Assembly: GCF_001870465.1 (NCBI RefSeq)
Contig: NZ_MDGK01000040.1
Span: 1-64,000 of the forward strand
Direction: 5' to 3'
Source: Pseudomonas extremorientalis
GTDB lineage: Bacteria > Pseudomonadota > Gammaproteobacteria > Pseudomonadales > Pseudomonadaceae
Length of the DNA: 64,000 nucleotides
This document shows, piece after piece, positions 16,054 through 24,921 of this stretch (within the stretch, counting starts at the first letter, position 1; each line of letters opens with the position of its first letter). Under the pieces are notes generated by a model. It searched no databases and was not told the DNA's origin. It saw nothing but the letters and a program-made list of their open reading frames with translations. Position numbers and translations under genes: made by a program.

Positions 16054-17297
16054 CACTCGGCGAACCGGCGGAACACCAGGGAACCGTTGGTGCCGCCAAA
16101 CCCGAACGAGTTGGAGATCGCCACGTCGATCGGCATCGGCTGCGCTTCGTGAGGCACGAAGTTCAGGTCGCAGCCTTCGTCAGGCTCATCCAGGTTGATG
16201 GTCGGCGGCGCGACCTGATCCTTGATGGCCATCACACTGAAGATCGCCTCGACCGCGCCCGCCGCACCCAAGAGGTGACCGGTCATGGACTTGGTGGAGC
16301 TGACCGCCAGCTTATAGGCGTGCTCACCGAACACCGACTTGATGGCCTCGGCTTCCGCCAGGTCGCCCGTCGGAGTCGAAGTCCCGTGGGCGTTGATGTA
16401 CTGCACCTGGTCCGCATTCACCTTGGCATCGCGCAGGGCGTTGGTGATGCAACGTGCGGCACCGGCACCGTCGGACGGTGGCGAGGTCATGTGGTAGGCG
16501 TCACCGCTCATGCCAAAGCCAATCAGCTCGGCGTAGATGGTGGCACCACGCGCCTTGGCGTGTTCCAACTCTTCCAGCACCAGGGCGCCGGCACCGTCGG
16601 ACAGCACGAAACCGTCACGGCCTTTGTCCCATGGACGGCTGGCGCGGGTCGGCTCGTCGTTGCGCGTCGACAGCGCACGGGACGCGCCGAAGCCGCCCAT
16701 GCCGAGGCCGCAGGCCGCCATTTCGGCGCCACCGGCGATCATCACGTCGGCTTCGTCATAGGCGATATTGCGCGCCGCCATGCCAATGCAGTGCGTGCCG
16801 GTGGTGCACGCCGTGGCGATGGCGTAGTTAGGTCCCTGTGCGCCCAGGTGGATGGACAGGAAACCGGAAATCATATTGATGATCGAGCCCGGGACGAAGA
16901 ACGGCGAAATTCGACGGGGGCCGGAATCGTGCAACGTGCGGCTGGTTTCTTCGATATTGGTCAAACCGCCAATACCCGACCCCATGGCCACGCCGATGCG
17001 GTCACGGTTGGCATCGGTGACTTCCAGGCCGGCATTACGCACCGCCTGAAAACCGGCTGCCAGGCCGTATTGAATGAACAGGTCGAGTTTGCGGGATTCC
17101 TTGATCGAGAGATATTCCTCGACATTGAAACCCTTTACCGAGCCGCCAAAACGGGTGGAATAGGCAGAAAGGTCCGTGTGTTCGATCAGACCAATACCAC
17201 TGCGGCCAGCCAGAATGCCCTGCCAACTGCTTGGCACATCCGTGCCCAGTGGCGACAACATACCCATACCGGTGACTACGACGCGTCTACGCGACAC
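16053..17297 (-). CDS. fabF: 3-oxoacyl-[acyl-carrier-protein] synthase II
   Basis: A 414-residue condensing enzyme that elongates acyl-ACP with malonyl-ACP. The catalytic Cys164 lies in ATACTTGTHC, with the two histidines in NAHGTSTP (about 304) and GHLLGAAG (about 340), and the C-terminal NSFGFGGTNGSLVF is typical. It follows acpP after a terminator-like hairpin, and pabC overlaps its end. Confidence 0.95.
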   Translation of the reverse strand: MSRRRVVVTGMGMLSPLGTDVPSSWQGILAGRSGIGLIEHTDLSAYSTRFGGSVKGFNVEEYLSIKESRKLDLFIQYGLAAGFQAVRNAGLEVTDANRDRIGVAMGSGIGGLTNIEETSRTLHDSGPRRISPFFVPGSIINMISGFLSIHLGAQGPNYAIATACTTGTHCIGMAARNIAYDEADVMIAGGAEMAACGLGMGGFGASRALSTRNDEPTRASRPWDKGRDGFVLSDGAGALVLEELEHAKARGATIYAELIGFGMSGDAYHMTSPPSDGAGAARCITNALRDAKVNADQVQYINAHGTSTPTGDLAEAEAIKSVFGEHAYKLAVSSTKSMTGHLLGAAGAVEAIFSVMAIKDQVAPPTINLDEPDEGCDLNFVPHEAQPMPIDVAISNSFGFGGTNGSLVFRRFAE

Positions 17298-17362
17298 AGC
17301 ACTCTCCTTTTTCTAATGACGACACTTTTGCTTCAGCGCGTACTTTTCATCAGGGCTAAAGA

Positions 17363-17396
17363 AAAAACCGCACGCCGTTACAGCAGTGCGGTTTTT
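17363..17396 (-). terminator. Hairpin after acpP
   Basis: AAAAACCGCAC (17363-17373) and GTGCGGTTTTT (17386-17396) form an 11-bp stem with T-runs on both sides, between acpP and fabF. It probably ends most acpP transcripts, allowing a much higher level of acyl carrier protein than of FabF. Confidence 0.75.
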
Positions 17397-17425
17397 CCCT
17401 GACAGCAAGCGACGACTACAAACTA

Positions 17426-17662
17426 TTACGCCTGGTGGCTAGTAACGTAGTCGATAGCAGCTTGAACAGTAGTGATTTTTTCAGCTTCTTCGTCCGGGAT
17501 TTCGGTCTCGAATTCCTCTTCCAGAGCCATCACCAGCTCAACGGTGTCAAGGGAATCGGCACCCAGGTCTTCTACGAAGGAAGCAGTGTTGACCACTTCT
17601 TCTTCTTTAACGCCCAGTTGCTCGGCGACGATTTTCTTGACGCGCTCTTCGATGGTGCTCAT
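17426..17662 (-). CDS. acpP: Acyl carrier protein
   Basis: A 78-residue acidic four-helix carrier protein. The phosphopantetheine attachment Ser37 is in GADSLDTVELVMALEEEF, the universal ACP motif. It carries growing acyl chains for the Fab enzymes and PlsX encoded around it. The AGGAGT-like ribosome site is good. The holo form depends on a phosphopantetheinyl transferase; one such gene is at 35814 in this window. Confidence 0.97.
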   Translation of the reverse strand: MSTIEERVKKIVAEQLGVKEEEVVNTASFVEDLGADSLDTVELVMALEEEFETEIPDEEAEKITTVQAAIDYVTSHQA

Positions 17663-17853
17663 ACCTTGTTTAACTCCTAATGGACAAATTCAGGCAGCTG
17701 GCCAGTGGGTAAGTGTATAGAAAGCCTTTTCAGCTTTTCAACTGAAAGCTTCACCCTGTACCCGGTCGGCCACCTGCCTATAAATTAAGTTGCAGCTTTA
17801 TAACGGATTTTAGACAGCTCGTATGACATATTTTTGAAGCGATCCGTCACAAT

Positions 17854-18597
17854 TTAACTCATGTACATCCCGCCGTTCACCGGGATTGTAGCCCCAGTCA
17901 CGTATGCCGCACCGTCGGATGCCAGGAAAGTGACCACATTCGCGATCTCTTGAGCCTGGCCCAGACGGCCCAGCGGAATCTGCGTCAGCAACGCTTCACG
18001 CTGTGCTTCCGGCAGTTCGCGGGTCATATCGGTGTCGATGAACCCTGGAGCCACCGAGTTGACCGTAATCGACCGCGAGCCGACTTCACGTGCCAATGCA
18101 CGGCTGAAACCTTCCAGACCGGCCTTGGCGGCTGCGTAGTTTACTTGGCCTGCGTTGCCCATGGCACCCACTACGGAGCCAATATTGATAATTCGGCCCC
18201 AACGCGCCTTGGTCATACCGCGCAAAACGCCCTTGGACAGGCGAAACAGACTGTTCAAGTTGGTGTCGACCACGTCGTACCACTCGTCGTCTTTCATGCG
18301 CATCATCAGGTTGTCGCGGGTGATGCCGGCGTTATTCACCAGAATCGCCGGCGCGCCGAACTGTGCGGTGATCTCGGCCAAAACGGCAGCCACGGACTCA
18401 TCGCTGGTCACGTTCAGTTCCAGGCCGGTGCCTTGCACGCCGTTTTCCTTCAGGGTCGCGGCGATACGCTCGGCGCCCGAGGCGGAAGTAGCGGTGCCGA
18501 TCACAACGGCGCCCTGACGGCCCAGCTCCAGGGCGATCGCCTGGCCAATGCCACGGCTTGCGCCGGTGACCAGTGCAACTTTACCTTGCAGACTCAT
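17854..18597 (-). CDS. fabG: 3-oxoacyl-[acyl-carrier-protein] reductase
   Basis: A 247-residue NADPH-dependent SDR that reduces 3-oxoacyl-ACP. TGASRGIG (11-18), NNAGITRDNLMMRM, and the catalytic IGSVVG...YAAAK tyrosine/lysine pair are present, as is the C-terminal VNGGMYM ending. The start at 18597 (MSLQGKVALVTG) matches FabG proteins; the upstream in-frame extension lies in the gap to fabD. Confidence 0.95.
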   Translation of the reverse strand: MSLQGKVALVTGASRGIGQAIALELGRQGAVVIGTATSASGAERIAATLKENGVQGTGLELNVTSDESVAAVLAEITAQFGAPAILVNNAGITRDNLMMRMKDDEWYDVVDTNLNSLFRLSKGVLRGMTKARWGRIINIGSVVGAMGNAGQVNYAAAKAGLEGFSRALAREVGSRSITVNSVAPGFIDTDMTRELPEAQREALLTQIPLGRLGQAQEIANVVTFLASDGAAYVTGATIPVNGGMYMS

Positions 18598-18622
18598 GCA
18601 GGCTTCTCCTAAGTTCAGGGAT

Positions 18623-19561
18623 TCAGGCCAGTGCCGCGCGAGCGGCAGCAAAGGCGTCAGGGGTATTGAGGTTGGCAGTCGACACGCCGTCGGCGCAGCG
18701 CTTGTTCAGGCCGGCCAGGACTTTGCCCGGACCACACTCAACCAGTTCAGTCGCACCATTGGCGGCCAGGGTCTGGACCGATTCAACCCAGCGTACCGGC
18801 TTGTAGAGCTGCTCCAGCAGATCGCGCTTGAGGGTTTCGAGGTCGGCAGCCACAGCGGCGCTGACGTTCTGCACCAACGGGATCTGCGGCGCTTGCCAGT
18901 TGATGGCGGCGATGGACTCGGCAAAACGCTCGGCCGCCGGGCGCATCAGCTCGCAGTGCGACGGCACGCTCACCGGCAACGGCAACGCACGCTTGGCGCC
19001 ACGGGCCTTGCAGCCTTCGATGGCACGCTCAACGGCAGCCTTGGCACCGGCGATCACCACCTGGCCCGGGGAATTGAAATTCACTGCACTGACGACTTCG
19101 CCCTGGGCCGCTTCGGCGCAGGCTTCGATCACCACGGCGTCGTCCAGGCCCAGGATCGCGGCCATGCCGCCCTGCCCGGCCGGAACGGCTTCTTGCATCA
19201 GCTGGCCACGACGCTCGACCAGCTTGACCGCCTCACCCAGGGTCAGGCTGCCCGCGGCAACCAGGGCGCTGTATTCGCCCAGGCTGTGGCCGGCGACGAA
19301 TGCAGGGCGTGCGCCGCCTTCTGCCAGCCACAGGCGCCACAGGGCGATCGAGGCGGTCAGGATGGCCGGCTGGGTTTTATCGGTTTGATTGAGTTGCTCT
19401 TCCGGCCCCTGCTGGGTCAGTGCCCACAGGTCGTAACCCAGGGCGTCGGAAGCTTCCTTGAAGGTGTCCAGGATCAGCGGGTATTGCGCGCCCAGCTCGG
19501 CCAACATGCCGAGGGACTGCGAACCCTGCCCTGGAAAGACGAATGCGAGGGATGTAGACAT
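18623..19561 (-). CDS. fabD: Malonyl-CoA:ACP transacylase
   Basis: A 312-residue enzyme that loads malonyl groups on ACP. The serine of GHSLGEY (Ser93) is the acyl site, with FPGQGSQ near the N-terminus and SVPSHCELMRP for the His. The start at 19561 (MSTSLAFVFPGQ) gives the usual length. 25 bp separate it from fabG. Confidence 0.95.
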   Translation of the reverse strand: MSTSLAFVFPGQGSQSLGMLAELGAQYPLILDTFKEASDALGYDLWALTQQGPEEQLNQTDKTQPAILTASIALWRLWLAEGGARPAFVAGHSLGEYSALVAAGSLTLGEAVKLVERRGQLMQEAVPAGQGGMAAILGLDDAVVIEACAEAAQGEVVSAVNFNSPGQVVIAGAKAAVERAIEGCKARGAKRALPLPVSVPSHCELMRPAAERFAESIAAINWQAPQIPLVQNVSAAVAADLETLKRDLLEQLYKPVRWVESVQTLAANGATELVECGPGKVLAGLNKRCADGVSTANLNTPDAFAAARAALA

Positions 19562-19687
19562 GTAACAAGCCCCTAATGATCTGGTCGTCAAAAATGCGCA
19601 CTCCTACGGTGGGAGCGCACGAAACTGACAGATTGGATGGTCAATTGAACTGGCCGGTCACATTTAAGCACTCCCGGGCCGATTCGC

Positions 19688-20698
19688 CTAAGGCAACAGG
19701 TCCTCAAGACGGCCGTGCAAGCGTTGCGGCAGGTTTTCCTGGATCTCGATCACTGCCCGAGCGATCGCACTTTGAAAACCCTCGACACCGGCCGAGCCGT
19801 GGCTTTTCACCACAATGCCCTGCAACCCCAGAAAACTCGCGCCATTATGCCGCGCCGGAGCCAGGTCAGCCTGCAGGCGGCGCATCAACGGCAGCGCCAG
19901 GGCGCCGACAACGCGCGATGCCAGGTTCTGCTTGAACAGCGCCTCGATACGCGTGGCGATCATGGTCGCCAGGCCTTCGCTGGATTTGAGCAGGATATTG
20001 CCGACAAACCCGTCACACACCACCACGTCCGCTTCGCCACGGTACAAGCCGTCACCTTCGACAAACCCGACGTAATTCAAACCCCGCGCGCCCTGCAGCA
20101 ACGTGGCGGCCAGCTTGACCTGCTGGTTGCCCTTGATGTCTTCGGTGCCGATATTCAGCAAGGCAACGCGCGGGCGGGCCACGCCAAGCGCCTCGGCGGC
20201 CACCGAGCCCATCACGGCGAACTGGAGCAGATGCTCGGCACTGCAATCGACGTTTGCGCCCAGGTCCAGCAACTGGCAATAGCCTTTTTGCGTCGGAATC
20301 GCCGCCACCATAGCCGGTCGATCAATGCCGGGCAGGGTCTTGAGCACAAACCGCGACAACGCCATCAGCGCCCCGGTATTGCCGGCGCTGACACAGGCTT
20401 GCACCTTGCCATCACGCAGCAGTTCCAGGGCCACCCGCATCGAAGAGTCAGGCTTGCCACGCAGGGCTGCCGCTGGCTTTTCATCCATGGTGATGGTTTC
20501 GCTGGCTGGCGTAATCGTCAGGCGCGCGCGATCCACCGCCGGATGGCTGGCAATCAGTTCTTCAAGTAAGGAGGGTTGGCCGACGAGGGCCAGGTGCAGC
20601 GAGGGTGTTGCAGACAGGCTGGCAATGCAGGCCTGAACAATGCTGCGGGGACCGAAGTCCCCGCCCATTGCGTCTATCGCGATGACTAGAGCAGACAA
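19688..20698 (-). CDS. plsX: Phosphate acyltransferase
   Basis: A 336-residue peripheral membrane enzyme making acyl-phosphate from acyl-ACP, for the first step of phospholipid synthesis. The N-terminus IAIDAMGGDFGP and the QACVSAGNTGALMALS segment are diagnostic. It uses a TTG start 4 bp after the rpmF stop codon. Confidence 0.93.
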   Translation of the reverse strand: MSALVIAIDAMGGDFGPRSIVQACIASLSATPSLHLALVGQPSLLEELIASHPAVDRARLTITPASETITMDEKPAAALRGKPDSSMRVALELLRDGKVQACVSAGNTGALMALSRFVLKTLPGIDRPAMVAAIPTQKGYCQLLDLGANVDCSAEHLLQFAVMGSVAAEALGVARPRVALLNIGTEDIKGNQQVKLAATLLQGARGLNYVGFVEGDGLYRGEADVVVCDGFVGNILLKSSEGLATMIATRIEALFKQNLASRVVGALALPLMRRLQADLAPARHNGASFLGLQGIVVKSHGSAGVEGFQSAIARAVIEIQENLPQRLHGRLEDLLP

Positions 20699-20702
20699 GT
20701 GA

Positions 20703-20885
20703 TTACTCGTCAGCGCCCTTGTCGATCACTTTACGGCCACGGTATACGCCTTCTGGCGATACGTGGTGACGCAGGTGAACTTCACCGGTGGTCTTTTCCA
20801 CGGACAGGGTGCTAGCCTCGAGAGCGTCGTGCGAACGGCGCATGTCACGGGCGGAGCGGGATTTTTTGTTCTGCTGAACAGCCAT
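20703..20885 (-). CDS. rpmF: 50S ribosomal protein L32
   Basis: A 60-residue basic ribosomal protein ([20 protein letters not shown] start). It lacks the zinc cysteines found in some L32 proteins, as is normal in gamma-proteobacteria. It lies 13 bp after yceD in the conserved yceD-rpmF-plsX order. Confidence 0.96.
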
Positions 20886-20898
20886 AATTGATTAACTC

Positions 20899-21429
20899 CT
20901 AAACGTTTGGGTCACGCTTTAACTGCGCCAATACACTGAACGGGTTGGACCGCGTTACCTCGTCCTCGCTCGGTTCGGGCTCGTCATCGAGGCCCGCCGG
21001 CTGCTGGCATTCTTCCGGATGATGAGCAGGCACAATGGGCAAGGCGAGCAGAAGCTCCTCCTCGATCAGTGCATGCAGATCCAAAGGATCTTCGCCCAGT
21101 TCCAGCACGTCATAACCTTTCGGCAACGACTGGGTATTCGCACCCTCCTTCACCACAGCATAACTGCACTCGCTGTGGATCGGCAGGGTGACCAGCTCAA
21201 GACAACGCTGGCAAACCATTTTGACTTCGGTGTCGATAAAACTGTGGATTACCACAGATTTACGTTCATCTCGTTCAAAAACGAATTTGGCCTGCACCGT
21301 ACCGACAGTGTCGGAAAGCGGGTCGCAGAGTCTCTCCAAATCGGCCAGCAGCAACTCACCTTGAAGGGAAGTGCCACGATCAGCCAATTTGCGCGGGTCA
21401 ACGTGAGGTGGAATCGGGTCATTCAACAT
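20899..21429 (-). CDS. yceD: YceD-family protein (DUF177), large-subunit rRNA accumulation
   Basis: A 176-residue DUF177 protein. The two CxxC-like positions include CQRCLELVTLPIHSECSY, and the acidic C-terminus (DEPEPSEDEVTRSNPF) is normal for the family. YceD is linked to 23S rRNA metabolism and is almost always followed by rpmF. I chose the start MLNDPIPP (21429). The promoter -10 lies only 9 bp upstream, so the mRNA is probably leaderless or nearly so; a start at 21453 would lie upstream of that -10. Confidence 0.88.
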   Translation of the reverse strand: MLNDPIPPHVDPRKLADRGTSLQGELLLADLERLCDPLSDTVGTVQAKFVFERDERKSVVIHSFIDTEVKMVCQRCLELVTLPIHSECSYAVVKEGANTQSLPKGYDVLELGEDPLDLHALIEEELLLALPIVPAHHPEECQQPAGLDDEPEPSEDEVTRSNPFSVLAQLKRDPNV

Positions 21430-21438
21430 AGGCGCAGC

Positions 21439-21466
21439 ATTATAGGGATGCACCCAGCCATGTCAA
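21439..21466 (-). promoter_or_regulatory. Near-consensus sigma-70 promoter of the yceD-rpmF-plsX-fab operon
   Basis: On the minus strand TTGACA (21466-21461), a 16-bp spacer and TATAAT (21444-21439): both hexamers are perfect. A transcript would start within 3 nt of the yceD ATG. Confidence 0.82.
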
Positions 21467-21534
21467 AGGAAATTCAGCCCTGTGCGTCAGCCGGTCGCCC
21501 CGCTAGAATCCGCTGCCGACCTGAGGAGACGCCC

Positions 21535-22113
21535 ATGCTGCCTTTATTACTCGCATCCAGCTCGGTGTATCGCCGGGAATTGCTGAGCCGCCTGCACCTG
21601 CCGTTTATCTGCAGCTCACCGGATATCGATGAAAGTCACCACGAAAATGAATCCGCCGAGGAACTGGTCAAGCGCCTGGCCGAACAGAAAGCCCGCGCCC
21701 TTGCCGCCAGCCATCCGGGGTATTTGATTATCGGCTCCGACCAGGTGGCCGCACTCGATGGCCGGATCATCGGCAAGCCGCACACCTTCGAGAATGCCCG
21801 CGAGCAACTGCTGACCGCCAGCGGCAAGCGCGTCAGCTTCCTCACTGGGCTGGCGCTGCTGAACAGCGAGACAGGCAGCTGCCAGGTCGACTGCGTGCCT
21901 TTTACCGTGCATATGCGCGAACTCGATGCAGAGCGCATCGAGCGCTATTTGCGAGTCGAGCAGCCGTATGACTGTGCGGGAAGCTTCAAGGCCGAGGGGT
22001 TGGGCGTGAGCCTGTTTCAAAGTACCGAAGGGTCGGACGCCACCAGCCTCATCGGCCTTCCCCTCATTCGCCTGGTGGATATGCTGCTGGCCGAAGGCGT
22101 GCAAATCCCCTGA
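21535..22113 (+). CDS. maf: Maf/YceF-family nucleotide pyrophosphatase
   Basis: A 192-residue Maf-like NTP pyrophosphatase. LLASSSVYRRELLSRL at the N-terminus, the KARAL(A) motif, and IGSDQVAALDG are diagnostic. The YceF subgroup, located beside yceD and rpmF as here, prefers 7-methyl-GTP and is thought to clean the nucleotide pool. The start at 21535 follows GAGGAGACGCCC. It is divergent from yceD. Confidence 0.9.
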   Translation: MLPLLLASSSVYRRELLSRLHLPFICSSPDIDESHHENESAEELVKRLAEQKARALAASHPGYLIIGSDQVAALDGRIIGKPHTFENAREQLLTASGKRVSFLTGLALLNSETGSCQVDCVPFTVHMRELDAERIERYLRVEQPYDCAGSFKAEGLGVSLFQSTEGSDATSLIGLPLIRLVDMLLAEGVQIP

Positions 22114-22125
22114 GAACACCACAAG

Positions 22126-22224
22126 CAAATGTGGGTGGGGGCTTGCCCCCGATAGCAGAGGATCAGCCAACTAACCCGCAGCTGACCCACCGCAATCGGG
22201 GGCGAGCCCCCTCCCACATTTTGA
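22126..22224. repeat. REPIN (two REP units in inverted orientation)
   Basis: The left unit GCAAATGTGGGTGGGGGCTTGCCCCC begins at 22126 and the inverted right unit GGGGGCGAGCCCCCTCCCACATTTTG ends at 22224, with about 45 bp between. It lies between the convergent genes maf and sppA. Confidence 0.85.
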
Positions 22225-22243
22225 TCTATATGTAGCCTGGGGC

Positions 22244-23227
22244 TCAGCGCAGGCTTGGGCCTTGAAAGCCCATGTAAAAGGCCAGCTTCTCCGCCACACT
22301 GGCACCGAGCCGCTTGGAGAAACGATCAAACGGCGATTCCTCAACCGTAAAATCCACCAACTCCTTCTCGCCAATCACATCCCGCGCCACCGAACTGGCA
22401 CTGCCCAGGCCGTCGATCAAGCCCAGCGGCAACGCCTGCTCGCCGGACCACACCAGGCCGGAGAACAGCTCCGGATGGTCTTTGTCCTTCAGACGATCAC
22501 CACGCCCCTGTTTCACGCTGGTGATGAATTGGCGATGGGTGGTATCGAGCACACCCTGCCAGAACTGGGTCTCATCGGCCTTTTGCGGCTGGAAGGGATC
22601 GAGGAAGGATTTGTGTTCACCCGAAGTGTACGTGCGACGCTCCACCCCGAGCTTCTCCATGGTGCCGACGAAACCATAACCGGCCGCCGTCACGCCAATG
22701 GAACCCACCAGACTGGCCTTGTCGGCGTAGATCTGGTCAGCGGCACTGGCAATGTAATAGGCACCCGAGGCGCCCAGGTCGGAAATCACCGCATACAGCT
22801 TGGTATCCGGGTGCAGACCACGCAGACGACGGATCTCGTCATACACATAACCCGATTGCACCGGGCTGCCGCCCGGACTGTTGATGCGCAGGATCACACC
22901 TTTGACCTTAGGGTCTTCGAACGCGGCGCGCAGACTGCTGACAATGTTGTCGGCACTGGCGGACTCCTTGTCGGCAATCACTCCGCGCACTTCGATCAGG
23001 GCAGTGTAATTGGCACCCCGGGTTGCGCTTTTTTCCATGTCCACCAGTGGACTGAACAGCGCCAGCATGCCGATGAGCCAGACAAAGGTCAGCAGCTTGA
23101 AGAAAATCCCCCAACGCCGCGCGCGACGCTGCTCCTGAACGCTGGCCAGAAGGGTTTTCTCCAGCAGCTTCCAGATTTTGTCATCACTGCTTTCAGCCTT
23201 TTCGGGCGCTTTCCACTCATCACTCAT
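22244..23227 (-). CDS. sppA: Signal peptide peptidase SppA (short 36-kDa type)
   Basis: A 327-residue inner-membrane serine protease that degrades cleaved signal peptides. One transmembrane helix (about 41-60) anchors it. The nucleophile Ser154 is in SDLGASGAYYIAS, and SPGGSPVQSGYVYDEIRRL fits the crotonase-like protease fold. The length is that of the single-domain type, which must oligomerise. It precedes the HAD gene's end by 21 bp in a rluC-HAD-sppA operon. Confidence 0.92.
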   Translation of the reverse strand: MSDEWKAPEKAESSDDKIWKLLEKTLLASVQEQRRARRWGIFFKLLTFVWLIGMLALFSPLVDMEKSATRGANYTALIEVRGVIADKESASADNIVSSLRAAFEDPKVKGVILRINSPGGSPVQSGYVYDEIRRLRGLHPDTKLYAVISDLGASGAYYIASAADQIYADKASLVGSIGVTAAGYGFVGTMEKLGVERRTYTSGEHKSFLDPFQPQKADETQFWQGVLDTTHRQFITSVKQGRGDRLKDKDHPELFSGLVWSGEQALPLGLIDGLGSASSVARDVIGEKELVDFTVEESPFDRFSKRLGASVAEKLAFYMGFQGPSLR

Positions 23228-23248
23228 GCCATCAACCCCAGCAAAGAC

Positions 23249-23911
23249 TTATTGGGCCCGGCTGAGCCAGGCCTGCAATTCGGAAAAATGATCAATCGTC
23301 AGACGCGGCTCAGATTGCTGCAACGCCTCGGCAGCCTGGGCGCCATAGCTGACCGCCACACTGTCCATGCCCGCATTGCGCGCCATCATCAGGTCGAAGG
23401 AGGCATCGCCCACCATCAAGGCCTGGCGTGGCGACACGCCGCAATGGGCCAGGATCTGCTCCAGCATCAGAGGATGAGGCTTGCTGGCAGTTTCATCGGC
23501 GGCGCGGGTGATATCGAAATAATCTTCCCAGCCGTGGGCCTTGAGCACCCGATCCAGGCCACGTCGCGCCTTGCCAGTGGCGACTGCCAGGTGATAGCCC
23601 TGGGCACGGAATGCCTCCAGGGACTGCACCACACCGTCGAACAGCGGCGAAGGGGTGGCCTCCAATGCAATGTAGTGATCGGCGTAGTGCTCGCGAAACG
23701 CGCCCAGTTCGGCGTCGCTGATCTCGGGGTACAAGGTGCGAATCGCCTCAGGCAAGCCGAGGCCGATAATGCCCTTGACCGCCAGATCACTGCACAGCGT
23801 ATACCCCGAGCGGGTCGACGCAGCGTGCATCGACTCGACAATCCGGCCAATGGAGTCGGCCAGGGTGCCATCCCAATCGAATATCAGCAGTTTGTAGTCA
23901 AGGCGCGACAC
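23249..23911 (-). CDS. HAD-family hydrolase (phosphoglycolate phosphatase-like)
   Basis: A 220-residue HAD phosphatase. Motif I DWDGTLAD (12-19) holds the nucleophile Asp; VATGKARRGLDRVL is motif II/III and MVGDASFDLMMARNAG motif IV. The cap is the small alpha-helical C1 type. The GTG start overlaps rluC by 14 bp. The family member in this locus is often annotated as Gph-like, but the substrate is not proven. Confidence 0.85.
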   Translation of the reverse strand: MSRLDYKLLIFDWDGTLADSIGRIVESMHAASTRSGYTLCSDLAVKGIIGLGLPEAIRTLYPEISDAELGAFREHYADHYIALEATPSPLFDGVVQSLEAFRAQGYHLAVATGKARRGLDRVLKAHGWEDYFDITRAADETASKPHPLMLEQILAHCGVSPRQALMVGDASFDLMMARNAGMDSVAVSYGAQAAEALQQSEPRLTIDHFSELQAWLSRAQ

Positions 23912-24857
23912 TCAAGCGCTCCACGGTCTTGGCCCACATCTCATCGACCGGTGCCTGCAGCTTCAACTCGCCACCATCTGGCAGCGGCACGGTGAGCATG
24001 TAGGCGTGCAGGAACAGGCGCTTGCCGCCCAGATCGCGGATTTCCCTGGAGAAATCTTCGTCGCCGTACTTGGTATCGCCCGCGATGCAGTGACCCGCGT
24101 GCAGGGTGTGCACACGAATCTGATGGGTGCGCCCGGTGACCGGCTTGGCCTCGACCATCGTGGCGAAGTCGCCGAAACGGCGCAGCACCTTGAACAGGGT
24201 CAGGGCTTCTTTGCCCTCCTCATCCACTTCGACCATGCGCTCGCCGGAGCGCAGGTTGCTCTTCTGCAACGGCGCACGGACGCTCTTGATGGAACTGGCC
24301 CAGTTGCCGCGCACCAGCGCCATGTAGCGCTTGTCCACGCCATCGCCGCGCAAGGCGGTGTGCAGGTGGCGCAACATGCTACGTTTCTTGGCGATCATCA
24401 GCAGGCCGGACGTGTCGCGGTCCAGACGGTGGACCAGTTCCAGCTCCTTGGCATCCGGGCGCAACTGACGAAAGGCTTCGATCACACCGAAATTCAGGCC
24501 GCTGCCACCATGCACCGCAATGCCGCAGGGCTTGTTGATCACAATCAGCTTGCTGTCTTCGAAGACAATCGAGGCTTCCAGGCGCTGCAACAAGCCCTGG
24601 GCCAACGGTACAGGCTCGTCACGCTCAGGCACGCGCACCGGTGGCACGCGCACGATATCGCCCGCCTGCAACTTGTACTCGGGCTTGATCCGGCCCTTGT
24701 TCACCCGCACTTCACCTTTACGCAAGATGCGGTAAATCAAGGTCTTGGGCACGCCTTTTAGCCTGGCCAGGAGAAAATTGTCGATGCGTTGGCCGGCATA
24801 TTCCGGCGAGACCTCGAGCAGCTGGACGCTGGGGGTCTGGGGGGCGGTAGTCGTCAT
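23898..24857 (-). CDS. rluC: 23S rRNA pseudouridine synthase
   Basis: A 319-residue RluA-family enzyme, expected to make pseudouridines 955, 2504 and 2580 in 23S rRNA. An N-terminal S4 RNA-binding domain (RIDNFLLARLKGVPKTLIYRILRKGEVRVN, 24-53) is followed by the catalytic motif HRLDRDTSG with Asp146. It is divergent from rne, as in other gamma-proteobacteria, which supports RluC over RluD. Confidence 0.92.
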   Translation of the reverse strand: MTTTAPQTPSVQLLEVSPEYAGQRIDNFLLARLKGVPKTLIYRILRKGEVRVNKGRIKPEYKLQAGDIVRVPPVRVPERDEPVPLAQGLLQRLEASIVFEDSKLIVINKPCGIAVHGGSGLNFGVIEAFRQLRPDAKELELVHRLDRDTSGLLMIAKKRSMLRHLHTALRGDGVDKRYMALVRGNWASSIKSVRAPLQKSNLRSGERMVEVDEEGKEALTLFKVLRRFGDFATMVEAKPVTGRTHQIRVHTLHAGHCIAGDTKYGDEDFSREIRDLGGKRLFLHAYMLTVPLPDGGELKLQAPVDEMWAKTVERLSVAP

Positions 24858-24886
24858 GGCGGCGATGATAACAATTTTTTATGGAA

Positions 24887-24915
24887 TTGAAGCACTTAAT
24901 CATTGCTGCTATAGT
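24887..24915 (+). promoter_or_regulatory. Sigma-70 promoter for rne
   Basis: TTGAAG (24887-24892), 17-bp spacer, TATAGT (24910-24915). A start near 24922 would give a leader of about 695 nt before the rne ATG. Its activity is not proven; closer promoters may exist. Confidence 0.6.
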
Positions 24916-24921
24916 CGCGAA

